Of a stretch of DNA of 64,000 bases, positions 1-10,015 are shown in pieces. Within the stretch, counting starts at the first letter, position 1; each line of letters opens with the position of its first letter. Where the stretch lies: contig JAWQEG010000166.1 of NCBI GenBank assembly GCA_033782935.1, positions 1,764,001 through 1,828,000 on the forward strand, given 5' to 3'. Below the pieces are notes generated by a model. The model searched no databases. It had not been told where the DNA came from and saw only the letters and a list, made by a program, of their open reading frames with translations. The position numbers and the translations under genes were made by a program. This stretch comes from Petrolisthes cinctipes. Lineage: Eukaryota; Arthropoda; Malacostraca; Decapoda; Porcellanidae.

Positions 1-71
1 TGGGCACCAAAAATATCGATTTTCAGCATGTTTTGGGCCTGAATTTTGAAAATACTCTAACACGGAGTAGG

Positions 72-159
72 CATGTACAGATCGCTTCTGGGACCCCAAA
101 ATATCGAATTTTCGGGTGTTTAGGGCCAGAAATTGAGATATAAACGGGTACAGAAGATG
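72..159 (+). repeat. Subunit A (88 bp) of an a1 monomer
   Basis: This is the first half of the 177-bp monomer, from CATGTAC to just before CATGCAC. It aligns along its length with the second half, 160-248. It contains the CENP-B-box-like stretch, read on the minus strand, and three of the monomer's seven CpGs before the AAACGGG segment. It is shown once as the reference for a subdivision present in every full-length monomer. Confidence 0.8.
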
Positions 160-248
160 CATGCACATATCGACTTTTGGGCACCTAAAAGATCGATTTT
201 CAGTATGTTTTTGGCCTGTATTTTGAAATTACTCTAACACGGAGTAGG
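160..248 (+). repeat. Subunit B (89 bp) of an a1 monomer
   Basis: This is the second half of the monomer. It parallels subunit A: GCATGCACATATCGACTTTT against GCATGTACAGATCGCTTCTG (14 of 20 identical without gaps), AAAAGATCGATTTTC against AAAATATCGAATTTTC, and GGCCTGTATTTTGAAA against GGCCAGAAATTGAGA. Offsets along the alignment stay at 88-89 bp. It carries the 15-bp dyad around 219-231 (here mutated to GAAATTAC) and A/T tracts spaced about one helical turn apart. Confidence 0.8.
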
Positions 249-897
249 CATGTACAGATACCTTCTGGGACCTCTAAATATCGAATTTTCGGGTGTTTTG
301 GGACTGAATTTGAGATATCGATTTTTTGGCACCTAAAATGTCGATTTTTAGCATGTTTTTAGCCTATATTTTGAAATTACTCTAGCACTGAGTAGGTATG
401 TACAGATTGCTTCTGGGACCCCAAAATATTGAATTTTCGAGTGTTTTGAGCCTGAATTTGAGATATAAACAGGTACAGAAGATACATGCACATATTGAAT
501 TTGGGCACCAAAAATATCGATTTTCAGCATGTTTTGGGCCTGTATTTTGAAAATACTCTAACACTGAGTAGGCATGTACAGATTGCTTCTGGGACCCCAA
601 AATATTGAATTTTCGGGTGTTTTGAGCTTGAATTTGAGATATAAACGGGTACTGAAGATGCATGCACATATCGACTTTTGTGCACTTAAAAGATCGATTT
701 TCAGTATGTTTTTCGCCTGTATTTTGAAAATACTCTAACACGGAGTAGGCATGTACAGATACCTTCTGGGACCTCTAAATATCGAATTTTCGGGTGTTTT
801 GGGACTGAATTTGAGATATCGATTTTTTGGCACCTAAAATGTCGATTTTTAGCATGTTTTTAGCCTATATTTTGAAAATATTCTAGCACTGTGTAGG

Positions 898-1073
898 CAT
901 GTACAGATTGCTTCTGGGACCCCAAAATATTGAATTTTCGGGTGTTTTGAGCCTGAATTTGATATATAAACGGGTACAGAAGATACATGCACATATTGAC
1001 TTTGGGCATCTAAAATATCGATTTTCAGCATGTTTTGGGCCTGTATTTTGAAAATACTCTAACACTGAGTAGG
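898..1073 (+). repeat. Monomer type c (176 bp)
   Basis: Type c is recognised by AGATTGCTTC, AATATTGAATTTTC, GAAGATACATGCAC and ATATTGACTTTGGGC, where type a has AGATCGCTTC or ATATCGAC. Two versions exist. c1 has GGGCACCAAAAATATCG and GGCCTGAATTTTG and ends in AACACGGAG. c2, seen here, has GGGCATCTAAAATATCG and GGCCTGTATTTTG and ends in AACACTGAG. Several differences from type a are CG-to-TG changes. Confidence 0.93.
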
Positions 1074-1250
1074 CATGTACAGATTGCTTCTGGGACCCCA
1101 AAATATTGAATTTTCGGGTGTTTTGAGCCTGAATTTGAGATATAAACGGGTACTGAAGATGCATGCACATATCGACTTTTGTGCACCTAAAAGATCGATT
1201 TTCAGTATGTTTTGAGCATGTATTTTGAAAATACTCTAACACGGAGTAGG
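1074..1250 (+). repeat. Monomer type a (177 bp)
   Basis: Type a follows c in the HOR. Version a2, seen here, has GGGTACTGAAGATGCATGC, CTTTTGTGCACC and GTTTTGAGCATGTATTTTG. Version a1 (for example 72-248) has GTGTTTAGGGCCAGAA, GGGTACAGAAGATGCATGC, CTTTTGGGCACC and GTTTTTGGCCTGTATTTTG. a1 tends to follow c1 and a2 tends to follow c2. Confidence 0.93.
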
Positions 1251-1398
1251 CATGTACAGATCGCTTCTGGGACCCCTAAGTATCGAATTTTCGGGTGTTT
1301 TGGGACTGAATTTGAGATATCGACTTTTTGGCACCTAAAAGATCGATTTTTAGCATGTTTTTAGCCTATATTTTGAAAATATTCTAACACTGAGTAGG
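1251..1398 (+). repeat. Monomer type b (148 bp, 29-bp internal deletion)
   Basis: Type b lacks the 29 bp that in other monomers lies between GAGATAT and CGACTTTT, so it reads GAGATATCGACTTTTTGGC. The missing segment is flanked by ATAT on both sides in the full-length monomers, as expected of a microhomology or slippage deletion. b also carries GGGACTGAATTTG and TTTTTAGCCTATATTTTG. b1 has AGATACCTTCTGGGACCTC and CTAAAATGTCG; b2 has AGATCGCTTCTGGGACCCC and CTAAAAGATCG. Confidence 0.94.
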
Positions 1399-2061
1399 CA
1401 TGTACAGATTGCTTCTGGGACCCCAAAATATTGAATTTTCGGTTGTTTTGAGCCTGAATTTGAGATATAAACGGGTACAGAAGATACATGCACATACTGA
1501 CTTTGGGCACCAAAAATATCGATTTTCAGCATGTTTTGGGCCTGAATTTTGAAAATACTCTAACACGGAGTAGGCATGTACAGATCGCTTTTGGGACCCG
1601 AAAATATCGAATTTTCGGGTGTTTTGAGCCTGAATTTGAGATATAAACGGGTACTGAATATGCATCCACATATCGACTTTTGTGCACCTAAAAGATCGAT
1701 TTTCAGCATGTTTTGGGCCTGAATTTTGAAAATACTCTAACACGGAGTAGGCATGTACAGATCGCTTCTGGGACCCCAAAATATCAAATTTTCGGGTGTT
1801 TAGGGCCAGAATTTGAGATATAAACGGGTACAGAAGATGCATGCACATATCGACTTTTGTGCACCTAACAGATCGATTTTCAGTATGTTTTGAGCATGTA
1901 TTTTGAAAATACTCTAACACGGATTAGACATGTACAGATCGCTTCTGGGACCCCTAAATATCGAATTTTCGGGTGTTTTGGGACTGAATTTGAGATATCG
2001 ACTTTTTGGCACCTAAAAGATCGATTTTTTGCATGTTTTTAGCCTATATTTTGAAAATATT
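1384..2061 (+). repeat. Four-monomer HOR variant (678 bp)
   Basis: The monomer order is c1, an a2/c1 hybrid, an a1/a2 hybrid, then b2 (176+177+177+148). The hybrid beginning near 1576 starts as an a monomer (GGGTACTGAATATGC) and ends as c1 (CAGCATGTTTTGGGCCTG), the signature of unequal exchange between different monomer positions. It carries GGGACCCGAAAATATCG, which creates the best CENP-B-box-like match in the window. Same variant at 16351-17028 and 24788-25465. Confidence 0.85.
1596..1612 (-). other. CENP-B-box-like motif, 8 of 9 core positions
   Basis: On the minus strand the 17 bases read ATTCGATATTTTCGGGT. Against the mammalian CENP-B box core NTTCGNNNNANNCGGGN, TTCG and CGGG both match with correct spacing; only the central A is T. 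It lies in subunit A of the hybrid monomer of the 678-bp unit. Protein binding is not shown, and no CENP-B homologue is known for this organism. Confidence 0.4.
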
Positions 2062-2562
2062 CTACCACTGAGTAGGCATGTACAGATTGCTTCTGGGACC
2101 CCAAAATATTGAATTTTCGGGTGTTTTGAGCCTGAATTTGAGATATAAACGGGTACAGAAGATACATGCACATATTGACTTTGGGCATCTAAAATATCGA
2201 TTTTCAGCATGTTTTGGGCCTGTATTTTGAAAATACTCTAACACTGAGTAGGCATGTACAGATTGCTTCTGGGACCCCAAAATATTGAATTTTCGGGTGT
2301 TTTGAGCCTGAATTTGAGATATAAACGGGTACTGAAGATGCATGCACATATCGACTTTTGTGCACCTAAAAGATCGATTTTCAGTATGTTTTGAGCATGT
2401 ATTTTGAAAATACTCTAACACGGATTAGGCATGTACAGAACGCTTCTGGGACCCCTAAATATCGAATTTTCGGGTGTTTTGGGACTGAATTTGAGATATC
2501 GACTTTTTGGCACCTAAAAGATCGATTTTTAGCATGTTTTTAGCCTATATTTTGAAAATATT

Positions 2563-2580
2563 CTAGCACTGTACAGATTG
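2563..2580 (+). repeat. Example of the 10-bp junction deletion (491-bp HORs)
   Basis: CTAGCACTGTACAG replaces the usual CTAGCACTG followed by AGTAGGCATG and TACAG. The deletion is bounded by short direct repeats (TGT or TG). It occurs mostly between b2 and the next c, giving 490/491-bp units, and also between c and a at about 42,871, 49,681, 51,177, 53,347, 61,697 and 63,184. An 8-bp version (CTGAGTACAG) is seen at about 59,173 and 62,515. Confidence 0.85.
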
Positions 2581-3163
2581 CTTCTGGGACCCCAAAATAT
2601 TGAATTTTCGGGTATTTTGAGCCTGAATTTGAGATATAAACGGGTACAGAAGATACATGCACATATTGACTTTGGGCATCTAAAATATCGATTTTCAGCA
2701 TGTTTTGGGCCTGTATTATGAAAATACTCTAACACTGAGTAGGCATGTACAGATTGCTTCTGGGACCCCAAAATATTGAATTTTCGGGTGTTTTGAGCCT
2801 GAATTTGAGATATAAACGGGTACTGAAGATCCATGCACATATCGACTTTTGTGCACCTAAAAGATCGATTTTCAGTATGTTTTGAGCATGTATTTTGAAA
2901 ATACTCTAACACGGATTAGGCATGTACAGAACGCTTCTGGGACCCCTAAATATCGAATTTTCGGGTGTTTTGGGACTGAATAAGAGATATCGACTTTTTG
3001 GCACCTAAAAGATCGATTTTTAGCATGTTTTTAGCCTATATTTTGAAAATATTCTAGCACTGTACAGATTGCTTCTGGGACCCCAAAATATTGAATTTTC
3101 GGGTGTTTTGAGCCTGAATTTGAGATATAAACGGGTACAGAAGATACATGCACATATTGACTT

Positions 3164-4544
3164 TGGGCACCAAAAATATCGATTTTCAGCATGTTTTGGG
3201 CCTGAATTTTGAAAATACTCTAACACGGAGTAGGCATGTACAGATCGCTTCTGGGACCCCAAAATATCGAATTTTCGGGTGTTTAGGGCCAGAAATTGAG
3301 ATATAAACGGGTACAGAAGATGCATGCACATATCGACTTTTGGGCACCTAAAAGATCGATTTTCAGTATGTTTTTGGCCTGTATTTTGAAATTACTCTAA
3401 CACGGAGTAGGCATGTACAGATACCTTCTGGGACCTCTAAATATCGAATTTTCGGGTGTTTTGGGACTGAATTTGAGATATCGATTTTTTGGCACCTAAA
3501 ATGTCGATTTTTAGCATGTTTTTAGCCTATATTTTGAAATTACTCTAGCACTGAGTAGGTATGTACAGATTGCTTCTGGGACCCCAAAATATTGAATTTT
3601 CGAGTGTTTTGAGCCTGAATTTGAGATATAAACAGGTACAGAAGATACATGCACATATTGAATTTGGGCACCAAAAATATCGATTTTCAGCATGTTTTGG
3701 GCCTGTATTTTGAAAATACTCTAACACTGAGTAGGCATGTACAGATTGCTTCTGGGACCCCAAAATATTGAATTTTCGGGTGTTTTGAGCTTGAATTTGA
3801 GATATAAACGGGTACTGAAGATGCATGCACATATCGACTTTTGTGCACTTAAAAGATCGATTTTCAGTATGTTTTTCGCCTGTATTTTGAAAATACTCTA
3901 ACACGGAGTAGGCATGTACAGATACCTTCTGGGACCTCTAAATATCGAATTTTCGGGTGTTTTGGGACTGAATTTGAGATATCGATTTTTTGGCACCTAA
4001 AATGTCGATTTTTAGCATGTTTTTAGCCTATATTTTGAAAATATTCTAGCACTGTGTAGGCATGTACAGATTGCTTCTGGGACCCCAAAATATTGAATTT
4101 TCGGGTGTTTTGAGCCTGAATTTGATATATAAACGGGTACAGAAGATACATGCACATATTGACTTTGGGCATCTAAAATATCGATTTTCAGCATGTTTTG
4201 GGCCTGTATTTTGAAAATACTCTAACACTGAGTAGGCATGTACAGATTGCTTCTGGGACCCCAAAATATTGAATTTTCGGGTGTTTTGAGCCTGAATTTG
4301 AGATATAAACGGGTACTGAAGATGCATGCACATATCGACTTTTGTGCACTTAAAAGATCGATTTTCAGTATGTTTTGAGCATGTATTTTGAAAATACTCT
4401 AACACGGAGTAGGCATGTACAGATCGCTTCTGGGACCCCTAAATATCGAATTTTCGGGTGTTTTTGGGACTGAATTTGAGATATCGACTTTTTGGCACCT
4501 AAAAGATCGATTTTTAGCATGTTTTTAGCCTATATTTTGAAAAT
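3164..4544 (+). repeat. 3163-bp superrepeat, right (partial) copy
   Basis: This is a near-identical continuation of the sequence at 1-1,380. The start at 3,164 falls inside a c1 monomer (TGGGCACCAAAAATATCG), matching base 1, so the true left edge of the duplication may lie outside the window. Confidence 0.83.
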
Positions 4545-5538
4545 ATTCTAGCACTGTGTAGGCATGTACAGATTGCTTCAGGGACCCCGAAATATTGAAT
4601 TTTCGGGTGTTTTGAGCCTGAATTTGATATATAAACGGGTACAGAAGATACATGCACATATTGACTTTGGGCATCTAAAATATCGATTTTCAGCATGTTT
4701 TGGGCCTGTATTTTGAAAATACTCTAACACTGAGTAGGCATGTACAGATTGCTTCTGGGACCCCAAAATATTGAATTTTCGGGTGTTTTGAGCCTGAATT
4801 TGAGATATAAACGGGTACTGAAGATGCATGCACATATCGACTTTTGTGCACCTAAAAGATCGATTTTCAGTATGTTTTGAGCATGTATTTTGAAAATACT
4901 CTAACACGGATTAGGCATGTACAGAACGCTTCTGGGACCCCTAAATATCGAATTTTCGGGTGTTTTGGGACTGAATTTGAGATATCGACTTTTTGGCACC
5001 TAAAAGATCGATTTTTAGCATGTTTTTAGCCTATATTTTGAAAATATTCTAGCACTGTACAGATTGCTTCTGGGACCCCAAAATATTGAATTTTAGGTGT
5101 TTTGAGCCTGAATTTGAGATATAAACGGGTACAGAAGATACATGCACATATTGACTTTGGGCACCAAAAATATCGATTTTCAGCATGTTTTGGGCCTGAA
5201 TTTTGAAAATACTCTAACACGGAGTAGGCATGTACAGATCGTTTCTGGGACCCCAAAATATCGAATTTTCGGGTGTTTAGGGTTAGAATTTGAGATTTAA
5301 ACGGGTACAGAAGATGCATGCACATATCGACTTTTGGGCACCTAAAAGATCGATTTTCAGTATGTTTTTGGCCTGTATTTTGAAAATACTCTAACACGGA
5401 GTAGGCATGTACAGATACCTTCTGGGACCTCTAAATATCGAATTTTCGGGTGTTTTGGGACTGAATTTGATATATCGATTTTTTGGCACCTAAAATGTCG
5501 ATTTTTAGCATGTTTTTAGCCTATATTTTGAAAATATT
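3545..5538 (+). repeat. 2494-bp superrepeat, left copy
   Basis: Unit marks 3545, 4046, 4548, 5049 and 5539 correspond to 6039, 6540, 7042, 7543 and 8034, at offsets of 2494-2495. Shared private features are the extra T in GTGTTTTTGGGACTG, GCTTCAGGGACCCCGAAAT and the 1-bp-shorter GAATTTTAGGTGTTTTG. Confidence 0.8.
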
Positions 5539-6038
5539 CTAGCACTGTGTAATCATGTACAGATTGCTTCTGGGACCCCAAAATATTGAATTTTAGGTGT
5601 TTTGAGCCTGAATTTGAGATATAAACGGGTACAGAAGATACATGCACATATTGACTTTGGGCACCAAAAATATCGATTTTCAGCATGTTTTGGGCCTGAA
5701 TTTTGAAAATACTCTAACACGGAGTAGGCATGTACAGATCGCTTCTGGGACCCCAAAATATCGAATTTTCGGGTGTTTAGGGTTAGAATTTGAGATTTAA
5801 ACGGGTACAGAAGATGCATGCACATATCGACTTTTGGGCACCTAAAAGATCGATTTTCAGTATGTTTTTGGCCTGTATTTTGAAAATACTCTAACACGGA
5901 GTAGGCATGTACAGATACCTTCTGGGACCTCTAAATATCGAATTTTCGGGTGTTTTGGGACTGAATTTGATATATCGATTTTTTGGCACCTAAAATGTCG
6001 ATTTTTAGCATGTTTTTAGCCTATATTTTGAAAATATT

Positions 6039-8033
6039 CTAGCACTGTGTAATCATGTACAGATTGCTTCTGGGACCCCAAAATATTGAATTTTCGGGTG
6101 TTTTGAGCCTGAATTTGAGATATAAACGGGTACAGAAGATACATGCACATATTGACTTTGGGCACCAAAAATATCGATTTTCAGCATGTTTTGGGCCTGT
6201 ATTCTGAAAATACTCTAACACTGAGTAGGCATGTACAGATTGCTTCTGGGACCCCAAAATATTGAATTTTCGGGAGTTTTGAGCCTGAATTTGAGATATA
6301 AACGGGTACTGAAGATGCATGCACATATCGACTTTTGTGCACTTAAAAGATCGATTTTCAGTATGTTTTTCGCCTGTATTTTGAAAATACTCTAACACGG
6401 AGTAGGCATGTACAGATACCTTCTGGGACCTCTAAATATCGAATTTTCGGGTGTTTTGGGACTGAATTTGAGATATCGATTTTTTGGCACCTAAAATGTC
6501 GATTTTTAGCATGTTTTTAGCCTATATTTTGAAAATATTCTAGCACTGTGTAGGCATGTACAGATTGCTTCTGGGACCCCAAAATATTGAATTTTCGGGT
6601 GTTTTGAGCCTGAATTTGATATATAAACGGGTACAGAAGATACATGCACATATTGACTTTGGGCATCTAAAATATCGATTTTCAGCATGTTTTGGGCCTG
6701 TATTTTGAAAATACTCTAACACTGAGTAGGCATGTACAGATTGCTTCTGGGACCCCAAAATATTGAATTTTCGGGTGTTTTGAGCCTGAATTTGAGATAT
6801 AAACGGGTACTGAAGATGCATGCACATATCGACTTTTGTGCAGTTAAAAGATCGATTTTCAGTATGTTTTGAGCATGTATTTTGAAAATACTCTAACACG
6901 GAGTAGGCATGTACAGATCGCTTCTGGGACCCCTAAATATCGAATTTTCGGGTGTTTTTGGGACTGAATTTGAGATATCGACTTTTTGGCACCTAAAAGA
7001 TCGATTTTTAGCATGTTTTTAGCCTATATTTTGAAAATATTCTAGCACTGTGTAGGCATGTACAGATTGCTTCAGGGACCCCGAAATATTGAATTTTCGG
7101 GTGTTTTGAGCCTGAATTTGATATATAAACGGGTACAGAAGATACATGCACAAATTGACTTTGGGCATCTAAAATATCGATTTTCAGCATGTTTTGGGCC
7201 TGTATTTTGAAAATACTCTAACACTGAGTAGGCATGTACAGATTGCTTCTGGGACCCCAAAATATTGAATTTTCGGGTGTTTTGAGCCTGAATTTGAGAT
7301 ATAAACGGGTACTGAAGATGCATGCACATATCGACTTTTGTGCACCTAAAAGATCGATTTTCAGTATGTTTTGAGCATGTATTTTGAAAATACTCTAACA
7401 CGGATTAGGCATGTACAGAACGCTTCTGGGACCCCTAAATATCGAATTTTCGGGTGTTTTGGGACTGAATTTGAGATATCGACTTTTTGGCACCTAAAAG
7501 ATCGATTTTTAGCATGTTTTTAGCCTATATTTTGAAAATATTCTAGCACTGTACAGATTGCTTCTGGGACCCCAAAATATTGAATTTTAGGTGTTTTGAG
7601 CCTGAATTTGAGATATAAACGGGTACAGAAGATACATGCACATATTGACTTTGGGCACCAAAAATATCGATTTTCAGCATGTTTTGGGCCTGAATTTTGA
7701 AAATACTCTAACACGGATTAGGCATGTACAGATCGCTTCTGGGACCCCAAAATATCGAATTTTCGGGTGTTTAGGGTTATAATTTGAGATTTAAACGGGT
7801 ACAGAAGATGCATGCACATATCGACTTTTGGGCACCTAAAAGATCGATTTTCAGTATGTTTTTGGCCTGTATTTTGAAAATACTCTAACACGGAGTAGGC
7901 ATGTACAGATACCTTCTGGGATCTCTAAATATCGAATTTTCGGGTGTTTTGGGACTGAATTTGATATATCGATTTTTTGGCACCTAAAATGTCGATTTTT
8001 AGCATGTTTTTAAGCCTATATTTTGAAAATATT
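6039..8033 (+). repeat. 2494-bp superrepeat, right copy
   Basis: This matches 3545-5538. Between the two copies, one unit carrying GAATTTTAGGTG and one carrying CTGTGTAATCATG (5049-6038) form a local duplication in which 5049 onward recurs at 5539 onward. Confidence 0.8.
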
Positions 8034-10015
8034 CTAGCACTGTGTAATCATGTACAGATTGCTTCTGGGACCCCAAAATATTGAATTTTCGGGTGTTTTG
8101 AGCCTGAATTTGAGATATAAACGGGTACAGAAGATACATGCACATATTGACTTTGGGCACCAAAAATATCGATTTTCAGCATGTTTTGGGCCTGTATTCT
8201 GAAAATACTCTAACACTGAGTAGGCATGTACAGATTGCTTCTGGGACCCCAAAATATTGAATTTTCGGGTGTTTTGAGCCTGAATTTGAGATATAAACGG
8301 GTACTGAAGATGCATGCACATATCGACTTTTGTGCACCTAAAAGATCGATTTTCAGTATGTTTTGAGCATGTATTTTGAAAATACTCTAACACGGATTAG
8401 GCATGTACAGAACGCTTCTGGGACCCCTAAATATCGAATTTTCGGGTGTTTTGGGACTGAATTTGAGATATCGACTTTTTGGCACCTAAAAGATCGATTT
8501 TTAGCATGTTTTTAGCCTATATTTTGAAAATATTCTAGCACTGTACAGATTGCTTCTGGGACCCCAAAATATTGAATTTTAGGTGTTTTGAGCCTGAATT
8601 TGAGATATAAACGGGTACAGAAGATACATGCACATATTGACTTTGGGCTCCAAAAATATCGATTTTCAGCATGTTTTGGGCCTGAATTTTGAAAATACTC
8701 TAACACGGAGTAGGCATGTACAGATCGCTTCTGGGACCCCAAAATATCGAATTTTCGGGTGTTTAGGGTTAGAATTTGAGATTTAAACGGGTACAGAAGA
8801 TGCATGCACATATCGACTTTTGGGCACCTAAAAGATCGATTTTCAGTATGTTTTTGGCCTGTATTTTGAAAATACTCTAACACGGAGTAGGCATGTACAG
8901 ATACCTTCTGGGACCTCTAAATATCGAATTTTCGGGTGTTTTGGGACTGAATTTGATATATCGATTTTTTGGCACCTAAAATGTCGATTTTTAGCATGTT
9001 TTTAGCCTATATTTTGAAAATATTCTAGCACTGTGTAATCATGTACAGATTGCTTCTGGGACCCCAAAATATTGAATTTTCGGGTGTTTTGAGCCTGAAT
9101 TTGAGATATAAACGGGTACAGAAGATACATGCACATATTGACTTTGGGCACCAAAAATATCGATTTTCAGCATGTTTTGGGCCTGTATTCTGAAAATACT
9201 CTAACACTGAGTAGGCATGTACAGATTGCTTCTGGGACCCCAAAATATTGAATTTTCGGGTGTTTTGAGCCTGAATTTGAGATATAAACGGGTACTGAAG
9301 ATGCATGCACATATCGACTTTTGTGCACCTAAAAGATCGATTTTCAGTATGTTTTGAGCATGTATTTTGAAAATACTCTAACACGGAGTAGGCATGTACA
9401 GATCGCTTCTGGGACCCCTAAATATCGAATTTTCGGGTGTTTTGGGACTGAATTTGAGATATCGACTTTTTGGCACCTAAAAGATCGATTTTTAGCATGT
9501 TTTTAGCCTATATTTTGAAAATATTCTAGCACTGTACAGATTGCTTCTGGGACCCCGAAATATTGAATTTTCGGGTGTTTTGAGCCAAATTTGAGATATA
9601 AACGGGTACAGAAGATACATGCACATATTGACTTTGGGTACCAAAAATATCGATTTTCAGCATGTTTTGGGCCTGAATTTTGAAAATACTCTAACACGGA
9701 GTAGGCATGTACAGATCGCTTCTGGGACCCCAAAATATCGAATTTTCGGGTGTTTAGGGCCAGAATTTGAGATAAAAACGGGTACAGAAGATGCATGCAC
9801 ATATCGACTTTTGGGCACCTAAAAGATCGATTTTCAGTATGTTTTTGGCCTGTTTTTTGAAAATACTCTAACACGGAGTAGGCATGTACAGATACCTTCT
9901 GGGACCTCTAAATATCGAATTTTCGGGGGTTTTGGGACTGAATTTGAGATATCGATTTTTTGGCACCTAAAATGTCGATTTTTAGCATGTTTTTAGCCTA
10001 TATTTTGAAAATATT
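8034..10015 (+). repeat. 991-bp hexameric superrepeat, two copies
   Basis: Marks 8034, 8535, 9025, 9526 and 10016 alternate 501 and 490 bp, so two adjacent HORs (a c'-a2-b2 unit then a c1-a1-b1 unit with the 10-bp deletion) form a six-monomer repeat of about 991 bp. The variants CTGTGTAATCATG and GTATTCTGAAAATAC mark the first HOR of each pair. Confidence 0.8.

Larger units (their letters stand above)
898..1398 (+). repeat. Reference HOR unit c2-a2-b2 (501 bp)
   Basis: This is a typical complete unit: monomer c at 898-1073 (176 bp), a at 1074-1250 (177 bp) and b at 1251-1398 (148 bp), each counted from CATGTAC. The three share most of their sequence but carry fixed differences, so the unit of homogenisation is the trimer, not the monomer. 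The sum, 501 bp, averages 167 bp per monomer and is a multiple of 3. Confidence 0.95.
1..3163 (+). repeat. 3163-bp superrepeat, left copy
   Basis: Bases 1 to about 1,380 recur at 3,164 to about 4,544 at a constant offset of 3163, including rare variants such as TTTTGAAATTAC, CTGAGTAGGTATG, AAACAGGTAC and GTTTTTCGCCTG. A single-base insertion near 4,460 and a few substitutions separate the copies. The unit spacings inside are 501, 501, 678, 501, 491 and 491. Part of this superrepeat occurs a third time at about 20.9-21.8 kb (offset 17,581 from the second copy). Confidence 0.85.
850..3500 (+). repeat. Long-range repeated block, copy 1 of 3
   Basis: This block recurs at about 15,817-18,467 (offset 14,967) and 24,254-26,904 (a further 8,437). 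Unit marks 883, 1384, 2062, 2563, 3054 and 3545 map exactly on 15850, 16351, 17029, 17530, 18021, 18512 and on 24287, 24788, 25466, 25967, 26458, 26949. Shared private variants include CTAACACTGAG, GAATATGCATCCACAT, CCTAACAGATCG, GATTTTTTGCATG, CTACCACTG, GACTGAATAAGAG and GTATTATGAAAAT. Confidence 0.85.

Noticed and set aside
160..175. TGCATGCA palindrome and ATCGAT sites as regulatory elements
   Set aside because: Short palindromes of this size are expected by chance and are simply repeated with the monomer. Unlike the 15-bp dyad they show no paired changes.
9619..9822. Plus-strand open frames, for example 9619-9822, 42845-43039, 60265-60522 and 61669-61863
   Set aside because: Each arises where a private mutation removes a stop codon from an ordinary satellite monomer. 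There is no start context, no conservation between units and no domain.
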